From assembly GCF_002865645.1 (NCBI RefSeq), contig NW_020194552.1:310001-374000 (forward strand): a stretch of DNA of 64,000 nucleotides, given 5' to 3'. The position numbers and the translations under genes are program-made. Position 1 is the stretch's first letter. Each line of letters begins with the position of its first letter. The DNA is from Hyaloscypha bicolor E (lineage: Eukaryota; Ascomycota; Leotiomycetes; Helotiales; Hyaloscyphaceae). Shown here in pieces: positions 49,338-60,047 of this stretch. The notes beneath the pieces were generated by a model. That model was not told the origin of the DNA and ran no database searches. It worked only from the letters and a program-made list of their open reading frames with translations.

Positions 49338-52300
49338 CTAGAAGCCCGGAGGAGGACCTGTGAAACGAGAAATTCCACCGCTGCCGATGATGGGCGATCC
49401 AATCTCGCCAGGGGCGCCAACGGGACGATGCGGCGTAGGCAAGTCGTCTTCGTAACGGATAGAGTAGTGGCCCTTGTTTTCCTTACGGATATCGAATGAG
49501 CCACCACCGTTGATTGCACTGCCTTCGGTTTCGCAGATATCAAGCAGTTCTTGCTCCGAGGCTGGCTGGTCAAGCTGGCTAGCTTGGTCCACCTGTTCCT
49601 TGATCGCGTTGATATCGTAGTAGCCATCAGGATTGGAACCTTCGAGATTCTTGCAAGCCTGGCAGATGAGCAATCGGATTACCACCGAACGAGGCTGGGA
49701 TGGTCGAATGGGTTGAGCGCCTCCTACAGCTCCAAATGAGTTGCCAGCTGGCGGTCCCCAGCCTCCCATGAAGTTGGAGCCAGGCAAGGACGATGGCGCA
49801 AAAGGATTTGGCGGGGCTCCCCAGGTTGGGAAGCCACCAATTGGGCTCGCAAATGGCTCCATACCAAATGGGGGTGGAAAGTTCGGACGAGTATTGAGGC
49901 CATGTGCAACACTCGATCGTCTCGCGCCAGCTCCCGAACTCAATGGCTCGTCTGAATCATCCAACAGAGCGCTACTGCCAAGATGGTTACTCAAATCGTC
50001 CATATCACTGCTTCCATCATTTCTACGACGCTGACCATGCACAACACTTGACGGTCGGCCGATTGGAGCAGGTCTCGCAATAGGCTGTGCTTGTGGCGCG
50101 TTTCCTGGTGCTTCGAAAGGCTTGTCAAAAGATCCCGATTGTTGTCTCGAATGCGGCTGGGACATCGGACCCTCCTTCGGAGCAAATGGTTGACCAACGC
50201 CTCCCAAGCCATTGGCAATTCTCTGAGGAAAACCTGGTGGACCGTGGGGCGGAGGAAATCCTCGACCTTGTGGAATTTGGTGCATCAGTCCGGGATGCAC
50301 AGGCATGCCATTTGGGCCACCGAGTCTCGGATCGAAGGGTCCAGGTCCAGGATACATTCCACTGAACCCGGGAGCCATTGGGAAACCTGGTTGAAAGCCC
50401 ATGCCCATCGGTTGCATACCGAATGGACTCGGCTGCGGCGGTATTCCGGGTGGGCTCTTTAAGGCGGCGTGCATGGGAGAAGTAGCTTGCGGTTGGTGTA
50501 AGAAAGGGTTCTGCTGTGCCTGCTTGCCTGGAGGCCCAATTGGTCCTGGGCTGCCTTGCAATGGTGTCGTAGGAACGGGAGAGATATTTTGGGTCACGCT
50601 ACCCGTTTGAGGAGTTTGAGGTACGGAAGAGTTCGAGTCTTGCTGAGAAGAGGTGGTCCGAAGTTTGATGGGGGTGGGCGCCTTGGGAATTGCAGGAGTA
50701 GCAACGGGAATATGCGGTGAAGCGACTGTATGCGATTGAAGGTTTGCGGGTATTGGGACTGGTGGTCGCTTTGCGGCTTGGGTTGCAGCAATGACGGCTT
50801 GAGCAGCAGCTTGTTGTGCGGCTAGCTCCTCACGCTTTTGCTTCTCCTTAGCCTCTTTGTCGGCCTTCAACTTGGCCTCCTTTTCTCGCTTTTCCTTCTC
50901 CAATTTTTCTTTACGTTCGCGTTCCTTTCCTTCCCTCAGCTCCTTTTCCTTTCTCTTCAACTCCTCCTTCTCCTTACGCTCTTTTTCCTTGGCCTCCTTG
51001 GCTTTGCGTTCGGCTTCTGCGGCTCGTTCTCGTGCCCGCTGCTTCTCGGCTTCCTTTCGTAAGCGTTCCTCTTCTTCAGCCTTTTTCTGGGCTTCTTTTT
51101 TCTTTCGCTTTTCCTCGGCCTTCAGACGTGCCTCCTCAAGCTTCTTCTCCTCAGCCGCGCGGAGCTCGGATTCCTTGGCAGCCTTTTCGGCATCTTGCTT
51201 CTCTTGAGCCTCTTTGAGAGCTTTCTTCTTTTCTGCTAGCTTCTCCTTTTTCTTCTGAGCATCTTTAGCCTTCTTAGCTTTCTTCTGCGAATCAGCCCTG
51301 CTTTCCTCTTCCAGTTCCTCGAGAAGTTTTTGCTGTCGCTCCTTCGAAACCTTCTCTCGATACGCCTGTAAGACTCGTTGCTCAAACATCCGAGCAGCAA
51401 ATATCTGGAACATTCGACGTCCTTCTTCCATTCGCTGTTCTTCAGTCATCGAGTCCTGCTGCAAGTTAGACCATGTCTCTTACGTAACCGTCTCCCACCA
51501 CGTACCATTTCCTCTTCATCATAATCTTCCTCCTGACTATCGTAATCTTCCTCATCCTCTTCGTCGTCATCATACTCCTCGTCGTCCGGCTGAGGTGGAT
51601 GATTGTGATTATGGGAATGAGTGTGCATGGAGCCATTTGGTGGATGGCCATAATTCGGGTTGGAGAATTGCTCCCTAGCGTCTTCTTCTCGTGCCATCCT
51701 ACGTTCAGCAAGCTGTTCCATCATTTCGATAAACTTCTTGCCATCGTTTTTCAGCAAATCATCAGCAACCGTCAGAATGCCGCCTTGCACCGTAAGACTA
51801 TTGCCAAAATTGAAGAAATCGCTTGCAATGGGTCGAGGAAGCTCTTCAGGCTCTTCGTCGCTGTAATCATCCTCATCTCCTTCGTCCTCGCTATATTCCT
51901 CATCACCCTCCTCCTCCTCCTCCTCGTCGCCTAGATCTTCCACTATTCGACCACGAGACGGTTGTCCATTAAAGGCTGGTGGTAAGCGATTCGGAGGCTG
52001 AAGACCACTTAAGGCACCAAATCGGCGAGGGGGGGCCATCATAGGTACTGGCCGACCATCTCCTTGGCCATTCGCATATTGCTCGAGCTCCTCGTAATAT
52101 GCATCATACAGTACCTCCAGCTCCTCTTCGATAGCAGTCCGCTTCCGTCCACATACAGTACAACTACACGAATGCTTTTGTTGCTCCTTCATCTTCTTCA
52201 GAACAGCATCTTTTTCAACCTTGACTAGAGATTTGCGCTCATCCTCGCCAAGGGATAACCAAAATTCCTTGATACGCTCTCGTTCCTCCGCCGAGGACGT

Positions 52301-53002
52301 ATTCCAAATCTTCTCCTTTGATATGCCGGGGCCTCGGGGCATGTTTGTCGAAGCGAGCGGTGGAAGCGATAACTGGTTATGTGACAGGCCGTTTGTGCCG
52401 ACATGGGAATGGACATGCTCGGAGGTTTGTGGCGGGAGACCTTTGGACTTCTTTTTCTTCTTGGATTTCTTGCCAGTACCAGAGGTTGGGGCCGCATATC
52501 CATTCAACGATGATCCATTTTGACCATAGGAGCCTGAGTACCTGTCACCATCCTCCTCGCTGTAATATTGTTCTCCTTCAGCGGGGTCGAATTGTCCATT
52601 GTCGTCAAACGCCTCGTCTAGGTTCGCACCTAGGCCAGTTTCTCGCAGACGTGCTTCCACTTCCTGCAATCTTTGCTCAGGGCCTGAAGATCGTGCACCG
52701 TTTGCCGCGGGGCCTGCTGGCTGTTCTGACTGGAGTTTCGCAGCTAGCTTTTGTCTTCGCTTTTGCTTCTTCCGGTTTACGGCAGGAGCACCATTTGTAC
52801 CTGGAGCAGGATTGGGGGTCTGGCCGTTTGCTTGTGTTGTCGTCTGAGCCATGGCTGGGGATGTCTCAGATGAATCTGTGGTGATCTGGGACTTGGGAAC
52901 CTTTATGTACTTGGAACCATCCTTATTCGTGTACTTTGCAGTGGCTTTGAAGGTCGGGGAGGTAGGAGACTGGGCCGTCTGTGGTCGTTGGTTTGCGGGC
53001 AT
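49338..53002 (-). CDS. NST1: NST1 stress-response protein
   Basis: Predicted complement(join(49338..51458,51506..53002)), 1205 aa. Blocks in order: a basic [11 protein letters not shown] region near 180, a conserved core ([20 protein letters not shown]) with a Cys pair ([10 protein letters not shown]), long acidic tracts (about 365-395 and 470-500), [21 protein letters not shown], then over 200 residues of Lys/Glu/Arg-rich coiled coil, a Pro/Gly/Met-rich region and a conserved C-terminal domain ([16 protein letters not shown]). In yeast NST1 negatively affects salt tolerance and interacts with a splicing factor; the mechanism is not known. The single 47-bp intron ends in CAGCAG, a tandem acceptor giving proteins with or without one Gln. 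Confidence 0.93.
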
Positions 53003-54123
53003 TCCGATCCGATGAGGGCGAATCTCGCAGCATGGAAGGGCGGCAACTGCTCCCAGGGCAGACGTTAGCTAAGGGAACATCCTCTACTGTCCAAGGATGG
53101 AGCTCCCGGACACGAACTTCTTCCGGAGACTCACAGCAAAGGTGAACTGGAGATCCAAGGGATTGCCCCACCAGGACGTATGCGTTTGCCGGGGGGACAA
53201 TGGGAGTGTTTGTGCACGATAGGGAGGCGCAGAGGTCTCTGAAAACACGGAGGGCACGGGGGAGAGTGTGTTCGTCGTGTTGCGGGGTTGTCGAGTCGGG
53301 CAGAGACCGGGCGCGGTGGATGGTGAGGGGAGGTGGTTGAGTCTATCTCAGAGATGGAGGCACTCGTCAAGGAAGACGGCGAGCCTCAGGCGCGCACGGC
53401 ACGATCAGGCACGGCTGGTAATTCTTTCCCAGCCGCGACTAGTGAGAGCCTGAGAGGTCCATGAGTATGCAGTCAGCACGCGCAAGCAGAAACCGCTCTA
53501 TTTTGACTAGTTCGATGGAAGTTCTATGAAGCTTCTCTCTCGGTTCTCCTGCATCGGCGTCGCTTGGCTCCTCACAGTGAATTTCTGCTCCAATATTTGC
53601 ACTCCGTATCCGCCAAGTGACAGCGGCTTTAAGTTGTCACAGATCTTCGCACGCGAAGCATCATCGCTGCCACTAAGCCGCTTCGAGAGCTTCTTGCTGA
53701 AAGGCGCTCGGTTCGGCCGACTCAGCCCAGTTCACCTCCCAGTTGTGGTGCAGCACAGGACGACCAAGAATATCCTCGGCCTTGGTAATTAACCTGTGGC
53801 AGAAATAGGGACTTATCACCCAAGGCTCTTGGCCGTCGATATAAATCCCATCCTCCCTCGACCCCCTCGACCTCCTGCCCCCTGGGCTGGCGTCATTGTC
53901 GCGTTTCTTTTGCTCCTCAACGTTCCATCAGCGGCTTATCCGAGCCTGCGTTTGCTGTAATCGCCAGGCTCGTATTGACAACCCTCATTTTCTGGCGTCG
54001 ATAACTCAAGAAACGGCCGGACCCCCTTTTCTCTTCTCCCTTACCTTCACTGGTACAGGCTTTCGATAACTTCTTCGAAATTGCTCCTCGAAACGAAAAC
54101 ATCACACCACCCGATCTCCGACC
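53003..54123. promoter_or_regulatory. Long divergent promoter region between NST1 and rho2
   Basis: A 1.1-kb gap between two divergent start codons. No third gene is convincing; the small plus-strand frame at 53526..53792 has a hydrophobic N-terminus but no conserved follow-on. Such long leaders are common for fungal regulatory genes. Confidence 0.45.
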
Positions 54124-55114
54124 ATGGCCTCCCAACAACAAGCACAAAATGTGATGCGAAGGTACGTCGACAAGAGGGTGACATTTCTCTGCGAGATTGA
54201 TTCACGTTGGAATTGGGGGCTTTTGGCAACAGATCTGGGGACAATTGGGATGTTCTTGAGCTCTGCCAGTGGCACATGCAAGCCGGCTGGGTTGCGATTG
54301 CCTTGGGGAGATTCTGTATCCGTTTTGCATTCTTGCTGCACAGCAACATGCGAGGGGGTTCCTTCACAAACATCTGCTGATTCTGAGACAGGAAACTGGT
54401 AATTATTGGTGACGGCGCGTGTGGAAAGACCTCGCTGCTGAGTGTTTTCACACTGGGATACTTCCCAACCGTGAGTTTCCCTGCTCCTCGATCCCATAAT
54501 CAGATTGCTAACGGTTTTGCAGCATTATGTCCGTTCCCCACTTTCATATGCCCATAACATCCGCAAATCCTAACCTTCTTCAGGTCCCAACCGTCTTCGA
54601 GAACTACGTCACAGATTGTAGGGTGGATGGGAAAAGCGTGCAATTGGCGTTATGGGATACGGCAGGACAAGAAGATTATGAAAGATTACGACCCTTGGCA
54701 TATTCAAAAGCACACGTGATTCTGGTAGGATTCTCAATTGACACGCCGGACTCTCTGGACAACGTCAAGCAAAAAGTAAGCTTCCTGTGTTCAATTGCGG
54801 CTCCTAATGCTGACTTTTTGGAGTGGGTGGAAGAAGCAAACGAGAAATCCCCGGGCGTACCCATCATACTGGTCGGTCTGAAGAAGGATCTCCGAGAGGA
54901 CCCAGTAGCCATTGAAGAGATGAGGAAGAAATCACAACATTTCGTTTCCACCCGAGAAGCCACAGAAATCGGTCACGAAATCGGAGCACGAAAATACCTC
55001 GAATGTTCTTCACTGACAGGAGAAGGCGTGGATGATGTTTTCGAAGCCGCAACAAGAGCTGCTCTGCTCACATTCGAGAAAGGAGAGGGAGGGGGATGCT
55101 GTGTCATACTATAG
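54124..55114 (+). CDS. rho2: Rho-family small GTPase, Rho2
   Basis: Predicted join(54124..54161,54392..54470,54523..54528,54584..54775,54824..55114), 201 aa. P-loop GDGACGKTS, effector loop [23 protein letters not shown] (switch II), a G4-type motif (LVGLKKDL) and SSLTGEG are all intact. The C-terminus GGGCCVIL is a CAAX box ending in Leu, predicting geranylgeranylation, with a neighbouring Cys for palmitate. Rho2 in fungi signals from the plasma membrane to protein kinase C and cell-wall alpha-glucan synthesis. The features resemble Rho2 rather than Rho1/3/4: [29 protein letters not shown] and the CCVIL ending. Intron 1 is 230 bp, against about 50 for the rest. Exon 3 is only 6 nt. Confidence 0.92.
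54523..54528 (+). other. rho2: Six-nucleotide micro-exon in rho2 encoding HY
   Basis: CATTAT lies between a 52-bp intron (GTGAGT..GCTAAC..GCAG) and a 55-bp intron (GTCCGT..CCTAACC..TTCAG). Inclusion gives [13 protein letters not shown], restoring the effector-loop Tyr; skipping keeps frame but deletes both residues. Confidence 0.75.
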
Positions 55115-55837
55115 CGGGAGTTGGAGTTTGCAGATTTCAGCCAGGTCGTACGGAGAAACAGCACAACATTTTGGCCGGGAAGGCACAATTCGAACAATAC
55201 AACTTCTAATCGAACGCACACGGCTTCTTTTCAACCTCAACGGCCTTCTTCCTGCTCATCAAAAGTTTCAAAGCCCTTCGATTTACTGTGCCATATTCGG
55301 TTCTGGTTTGGAGGAAGGGAAGGGGAGGGGAAGAAAAAGACGACAGATAGAGACATTAACGACTGTTTACGAACCGAGGTCGAAAACATCACACTCCTTT
55401 TGATAAGTTGATTGGGCTGTTTTCTTCAACTACATACCCAGCGTTGCGAACGGGTGCAATGGATGAATGGAATGGGAGGGATGGATCTGGATTGAATTGC
55501 TGCATTGCTTGCGAAACAACAGCGTTGGTCTAATATGGACAAATTGTATAACACATACAAGCCAGCATTTGAACATCAGTTGCGCCTGGAATGCTGACTC
55601 TGGTAATCTTCCATCTCCTCTTAGGCCTTCTCAACCATCCATGCTGCAAGATATCATACACCCCGTCATCAAATCTCTTGTTCAAGTCCCAATGACACGA
55701 AGAGAGCCCTTTTAGCACCTCTCTCTCCAGCCCTTGAATATCACACACCTCTCCCCCACCGCACATCCATCATCACAGGTACAACCCACAGCACCTTCCC
55801 ATCTCCTTCCCGCCTTCCCCTCCCTTCAGCGTAATCA
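55115..55837. other. Convergent 3' region between rho2 and mL40
   Basis: Both genes end here and their 3' UTRs probably face or overlap each other. No gene seen. Confidence 0.5.
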
Positions 55838-56368
55838 CTACCGCGTCCAACTATGATCCCACGCTTCTCTCCCCGGTGTATCGGTCTGCAACCGCGCATA
55901 CTCAATCGGCACGCCCCCTTGCCCAAAAATCCCTTTCTTCTCCAACGCAACCCTATAAAGCCTGCCCGCCTCTTTCCCTCGCCCAAGCCCATCCTTTTCA
56001 TCCATCGTTCTCAACACCTCCATCGTATTATGCATTGACTGATACATCCGCTGCAATTCCAATTCCTCAGCTTCGAGCTTCTTCCTCCTAGCAAGCATCC
56101 ACGCTCTATGGATCGTCCAGTGGCGGAGCGCGCGCGTGCGACTGAATTTCAATGGACGAGGGGTCGCTGTGTGTTGGAGGTGGTACCGGATGAGGGTTAT
56201 TCGCGGGTCGACGGATTTCTTCTTGTCGCTCTTCGCGGACATCGTCGAGCTCGAGGTGAAGAATCTTGAGGTGGAAGGGAGGACATTTTGGGAGGTGAGA
56301 GATAGGCTGCGGAAGGATTGCAGGAGAGGGGAAACCATCTGCCGGATGGAATTGTGGGAGGGCGCCAT
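55838..56368 (-). CDS. MRPL28: Mitochondrial large-subunit ribosomal protein mL40 (MRPL28-type)
   Basis: A single exon of 176 aa. The N-terminal 40 residues are rich in Ser, Arg and Leu without acidic residues, a typical mitochondrial presequence. The conserved body follows: DPRITLIRYHLQHTATPRPL, LRHWTIHRAWMLARR, then LYRVALEKKGIFGQGGVPIE and PGREAWDHSW at the end. The composition is basic, as expected for a mitoribosome protein, and the length agrees with fungal mL40. It belongs to the large subunit of the mitochondrial ribosome. The start at 56368 gives a full presequence; an internal Met at position 43 would lose it. Divergent from the DUF1749 hydrolase gene. Confidence 0.88.
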   Translation of the reverse strand: MAPSHNSIRQMVSPLLQSFRSLSLTSQNVLPSTSRFFTSSSTMSAKSDKKKSVDPRITLIRYHLQHTATPRPLKFSRTRALRHWTIHRAWMLARRKKLEAEELELQRMYQSMHNTMEVLRTMDEKDGLGRGKEAGRLYRVALEKKGIFGQGGVPIEYARLQTDTPGREAWDHSWTR

Positions 56369-56904
56369 CGTGAAGCGCGTGAGGAGGTTGTGTGGGAGGT
56401 GGGGGAGAGACTGATGTGGAGCAGGTTGAAGCTCGAGATGCGTGGATTTTTCGACGGAGCTTGGGGCACGTGAGGATGGCGAACCTCGTCGTTTACGCTA
56501 AAATTGCAGTGCTCGGAGTATCCCCCCCGAATCCGCGACGAGATTGGTGCACCGGTGAGTTGGAAGCATTTCGCTTGCGCGCGGCAGGAAGTCAATTGTT
56601 TGCTTGCGCTCTGTAGGCAAACCTGGACGGAAACCCCGGGATTGCCGTCTCACCAAGAATCATCAACAACTCTAGAACGTTCGAATGCCATTTTGGCTTG
56701 GGATAAAGGGCACTTGAGAGAATCTGGAAGGATTTCCCCAATTATAATTTGTTCGTGTGGTCCTTGAGGAGCGTGAGAATTGGCGCTGACGTTATCTTGC
56801 ATGGTTGAGCACCTCGATTCGTGCTTCCAGGTACATAAAGCTCTCTTTATCCCGTTTCCTCAAGTCAATTAGAATTCTAAAGCAGTTGATAGAAAAGGGG
56901 AAAG
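56369..56904. promoter_or_regulatory. Shared promoter region between mL40 and the DUF1749 gene
   Basis: A 536-bp divergent gap; no other gene recognised. No specific sites claimed. Confidence 0.45.
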
Positions 56905-57994
56905 ATGGCCGTTCCCAGGAAAGGGCTCGTTCATCTCTATGTGAGTATATCTTCATTTTTCGAACTCCCCGCCCTGAGCTATCCCATATTCCCTCTTCTC
57001 AGTTGGGTATCTGCTTTCGATCGTACTCAACTTTCAAGCCTCAATCGCAAGCTCTTAACTAACCAATCCCAAGAAAAACAAAGGCTGGGACCGCCTCACG
57101 GCTTTTGAGCACACCCCTTCCTCCACCTCGACACCTTCTCAAAACCTGCTCATTTTCATCGGCGGACTCTTCGACGGCTTACTCACCGTCCCCTACACCT
57201 CCATTATATCCGACGCCCTCCCACCCTCCTGGACACTAGCCGAAGTACGTCTCTCCAGCTCCTACACCGGCTGGGGGACCGTCTCTCTACAAAAAGATGC
57301 CTCCGAGCTCTCAGACTGCATCTCCTACTTCCGCGGTATCAAGACCGGGAAGATCGTCCTAATGGGCAACTCAACAGGCTGTCAAGACATCATAGAGTAC
57401 CTCACTGGCGCTGGTCATGAGAACCGTCCCAGTATCGAGGGTGGCATTATCCAAGCACCAGTTTCTGATAGAGAGGCGTTGGTAATGATGATGGATCCAG
57501 ATCTCTACCGCAATTCCTGCCTTGCTGCGCAGAAAATGGTAGATGAAGGGAACGGCGAGGAGATCTTGCCTAAGAAGGAAACGGGGAATGTGTTTCCGGC
57601 ACCATGTACGGCGAAACGGTGGTTGAGTCTTGCGAGCCCAAATCATGATGGGGATGATGATTTCTTCAGCAGCGATTTGAGCGATGAGCAGTTGGGTAAA
57701 ACATTTGGGAGGTTGAAGAAGCGGAGTCCGTTGTGTGTTCTCATCAGTGATAAGGATGAGCATGTGCCGAAGAGTGTGAATAAGAAGGGATTATTTGAGA
57801 GGTGGATGGGCATTGTTAAGAGAGGAGAGGGAATCGTGGATGAGGTTCACTCTGGGGTTGTTCATGGGGCGTCGCATAATTTGGGGAAGGATGGGGAGGA
57901 GATTGTGGGAGAGTTGGTGAGGAGGGTGTTAGGGTTCTTAGAGGGGCTGCCGGAGAAGGAGAGTATGAACAAGCATGGAGATGAGAAGCTCTGA
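56905..57994 (+). CDS. DUF1749 alpha/beta-hydrolase-fold protein
   Basis: Predicted join(56905..56940,57074..57994), 318 aa. A 12-codon first exon (MAVPRKGLVHLY) is followed by a 133-bp intron with a strong GTGAGT donor and ACTAACC branch site. The body begins with the strand LLIFIGGLFDGLLTVPYTS, has the nucleophile elbow MGNSTGCQD (G-x-S-x-G with Ser), an acidic residue in LISDKDEHVP, and a late His in SGVVHGASHN, so the Ser-Asp-His triad looks complete. DUF1749 (UPF0613) proteins are widespread in fungi and plants, presumed cytosolic esterases, with no assigned substrate. Length and order are normal for the family. Confidence 0.9.
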
Positions 57995-58756
57995 AGCCGA
58001 ATAAATCTATCCAATTTCTTGGAAAGATGATTATTCTATCGCGAGCGATCCTTAAAGGGATAGTCACTCCTATCTTTATGTTGGGAAATTGGAAGGTACG
58101 TGAGGTGTTAAAGGAGTCGATGTTCAACACGAGGAGGACATTGAGTTGTCACCTTCGCACTCAACCTGCTTCGTATTTGCTCTTCATCTGATAGTTCAAA
58201 TTTAATTCCCTCAATCCGCTAGTCCCGTCTCAAGTTGAGCTTTCTGCAGCGAGTTTTAAAAATCATCTACCCCTCCCACTTTCCTCCACATCGAACTTCA
58301 ACTCAATCTCCCCCCTTCATCCCCTTCCCCTACAATCCCTCCACTCCATCTACACAACACCTGTATCAGCACGAGGAGAAAGGTACGCAACTTCCTCCTC
58401 CCTCAATTTACACCACAACCACTACCCTTTAACTTCAACAGCTCCTTCGTTGAGACACCTTCAGCTTCGTCTTAACTCAGCTTCTTTTGCTCCTCCTTTG
58501 GTAGCCAACTTGCACAGCACCAAGGAGCCCGATTCGGCTGATCTGACGGCTACCTATCACAAAAGCTTGCTTGGAACCTAATAGCTCTCCCTTCGTCCGA
58601 CGTTGTAACGATTGCGACGGATTTCCACCTTCTTGTCACCTTCAACACAGTAAACCTCTCAAGAAAAGTGAGAACTCCCCATCTTCAAGTCATGCAACAC
58701 CGCAGCTCTAACACCCCCTGAATAGCAACCGTCATCCGACCACCAGAGCTCTCAAA
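57995..58756. other. Intergenic, long C/T-rich leader of the next gene
   Basis: No gene seen. Much of 58200-58750 is a pyrimidine- and A-rich plus-strand leader, typical of a fungal gene with a long 5' UTR. A leader intron is possible but not defined. Confidence 0.45.
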
Positions 58757-59653
58757 ATGGATCTCAAATCCATAACCGCCCTCCTCACAAATCAAGAGTC
58801 CATCTTCCGCACCATCCTCTCCTCCGCCTCCTCCTCCATCTCCGGCAACGCCCTAAAGGCGAAACTAACCCAGCATTACATAAACCTGGTGCTAATTACA
58901 CGCGACCGCTTTCCGCTCTCCGGCCTCACTTTAGACGACCCTTTCGAATTCGACTCCGATTCGCCTCCCCTCTCATCCTCAAACTCAAAATCCAGGTCCC
59001 GTAAGCGCCGAAACAGGACACCTCCAATCGAGGGACAAATGACAGCGGTTCCTGTCGAGAAAGGCACCAGCTCATCAGGCTCTCAGAGGTGGCAGAAAGC
59101 AGGAGGATCGAACCTTTTCAGTGGCCGTGGTGGAGGCGCGAAAACCACAAACAGAAACAAGAGATCTGGAAAAGGCGTTGCGGTGTCTGTTGTTAATCTT
59201 CTTGATACGACGGATGATGAGAATGCCGATGATTCGGCGGGAAGTGCGGCTGAGGACGAAGAAGATGAGAACTCGATTTTTGTTATCGAGAGGAAGATTA
59301 AGAAGGCGAAGAGAGGTAGGGGTAGCAAGAGGGATAGGAATGGATTGTCGAGAGAGGAGAAGGAGAAGGAGAGAAGTCGGGGTAGAAAGTCAGGAATGGG
59401 GATGAGTGGATTGATGGTGCTTACTGAGAGTACGAAACGTGATGGAACGGGTGCGTTGAGGGAAGCCGATGAGGAGACTGCGTCCGGATTTGAGGGTGGT
59501 AGAGAGGGAGAGGACGGCGATCGGGAGATGGAAGAGGGGCTTATGTATGCTGATAACGACGACGAAGCCGTTCAGATTGAGGGTGGTTTTGAAGGAGAGA
59601 GTGAAAACGAGAATGAAGGCGAGAGTCCATCGAAGAGACGTCGGAGTGTTTGA
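58757..59653 (+). CDS. Hypothetical low-complexity, charged (probably nuclear) protein
   Basis: A single exon of 298 aa. The first 65 residues (LKSITALLTNQESIFRTILS) are helical and could be a folded domain. The rest is disordered: a basic SRSRKRRNR stretch near 78-86, Gly/Lys runs, acidic DTTDDENADD and AEDEEDEN, a bipartite-looking KIKKAKRGRGSKRDR, and a final acidic tail ending SPSKRRRSV. The alternating charge blocks and several basic clusters suggest nuclear localisation. No family was recognised. Upstream sequence is leader-like and the ATG context (CAAAATGG) is good, supporting this start. Confidence 0.65.
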   Translation: MDLKSITALLTNQESIFRTILSSASSSISGNALKAKLTQHYINLVLITRDRFPLSGLTLDDPFEFDSDSPPLSSSNSKSRSRKRRNRTPPIEGQMTAVPVEKGTSSSGSQRWQKAGGSNLFSGRGGGAKTTNRNKRSGKGVAVSVVNLLDTTDDENADDSAGSAAEDEEDENSIFVIERKIKKAKRGRGSKRDRNGLSREEKEKERSRGRKSGMGMSGLMVLTESTKRDGTGALREADEETASGFEGGREGEDGDREMEEGLMYADNDDEAVQIEGGFEGESENENEGESPSKRRRSV

Positions 59654-60047
59654 GGGCTCTTGGATAGGAAAGCGAAGGGGTGGGGTTTACATTCGTTTAT
59701 TTTTCGGTGGAGAGAAAGGGTAGGGCTTAGACTGGATTGAGCGGCTCGTTCTCCGGTTACTGGATTTGTGGGATTTGAGATGGGTATTATCGCGGGATAT
59801 GAAGGAAGGAATATGGGAGGGGTGAATATGGAGGAAGATCTGGGTATTTCATAAATTCTAGGAGGGGTTGTTTGCACATCTTGGGAAATATGGATGGGAT
59901 GTTTAAGATGGGAAACATTATGGAAAAGCGATGGAATGCTGTCTCTCCTCAGTGCTTTGCTAGGATGAGTTACAGCATATTTAATGGGCAGGGAGTAGCA
60001 TATTGTGAATAGGATTCGGGAACAGGAACATAAATGGAAGACCTCCT
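59654..60047. other. Convergent 3' region, no gene seen
   Basis: G/A-rich DNA between the hypothetical gene and the end of the first Zn2Cys6 regulator. Probably 3' UTRs of both. Confidence 0.4.

Noticed and set aside
50838..51217. Leu/Phe/Ser-rich 'membrane protein' frames on the plus strand
   Set aside because: They are the antisense of the Lys/Glu coiled-coil of NST1; the hydrophobic look comes from complementing AAG/GAG codons.
53526..53792. Small secreted protein between NST1 and rho2
   Set aside because: The N-terminus is hydrophobic, but there is no Cys pattern or continuation; it lies in the divergent promoter region and is more likely leader sequence.
59083..59328. Hydrophobic minus-strand frame
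   Set aside because: Antisense of the acidic/basic low-complexity gene at 58757..59653.
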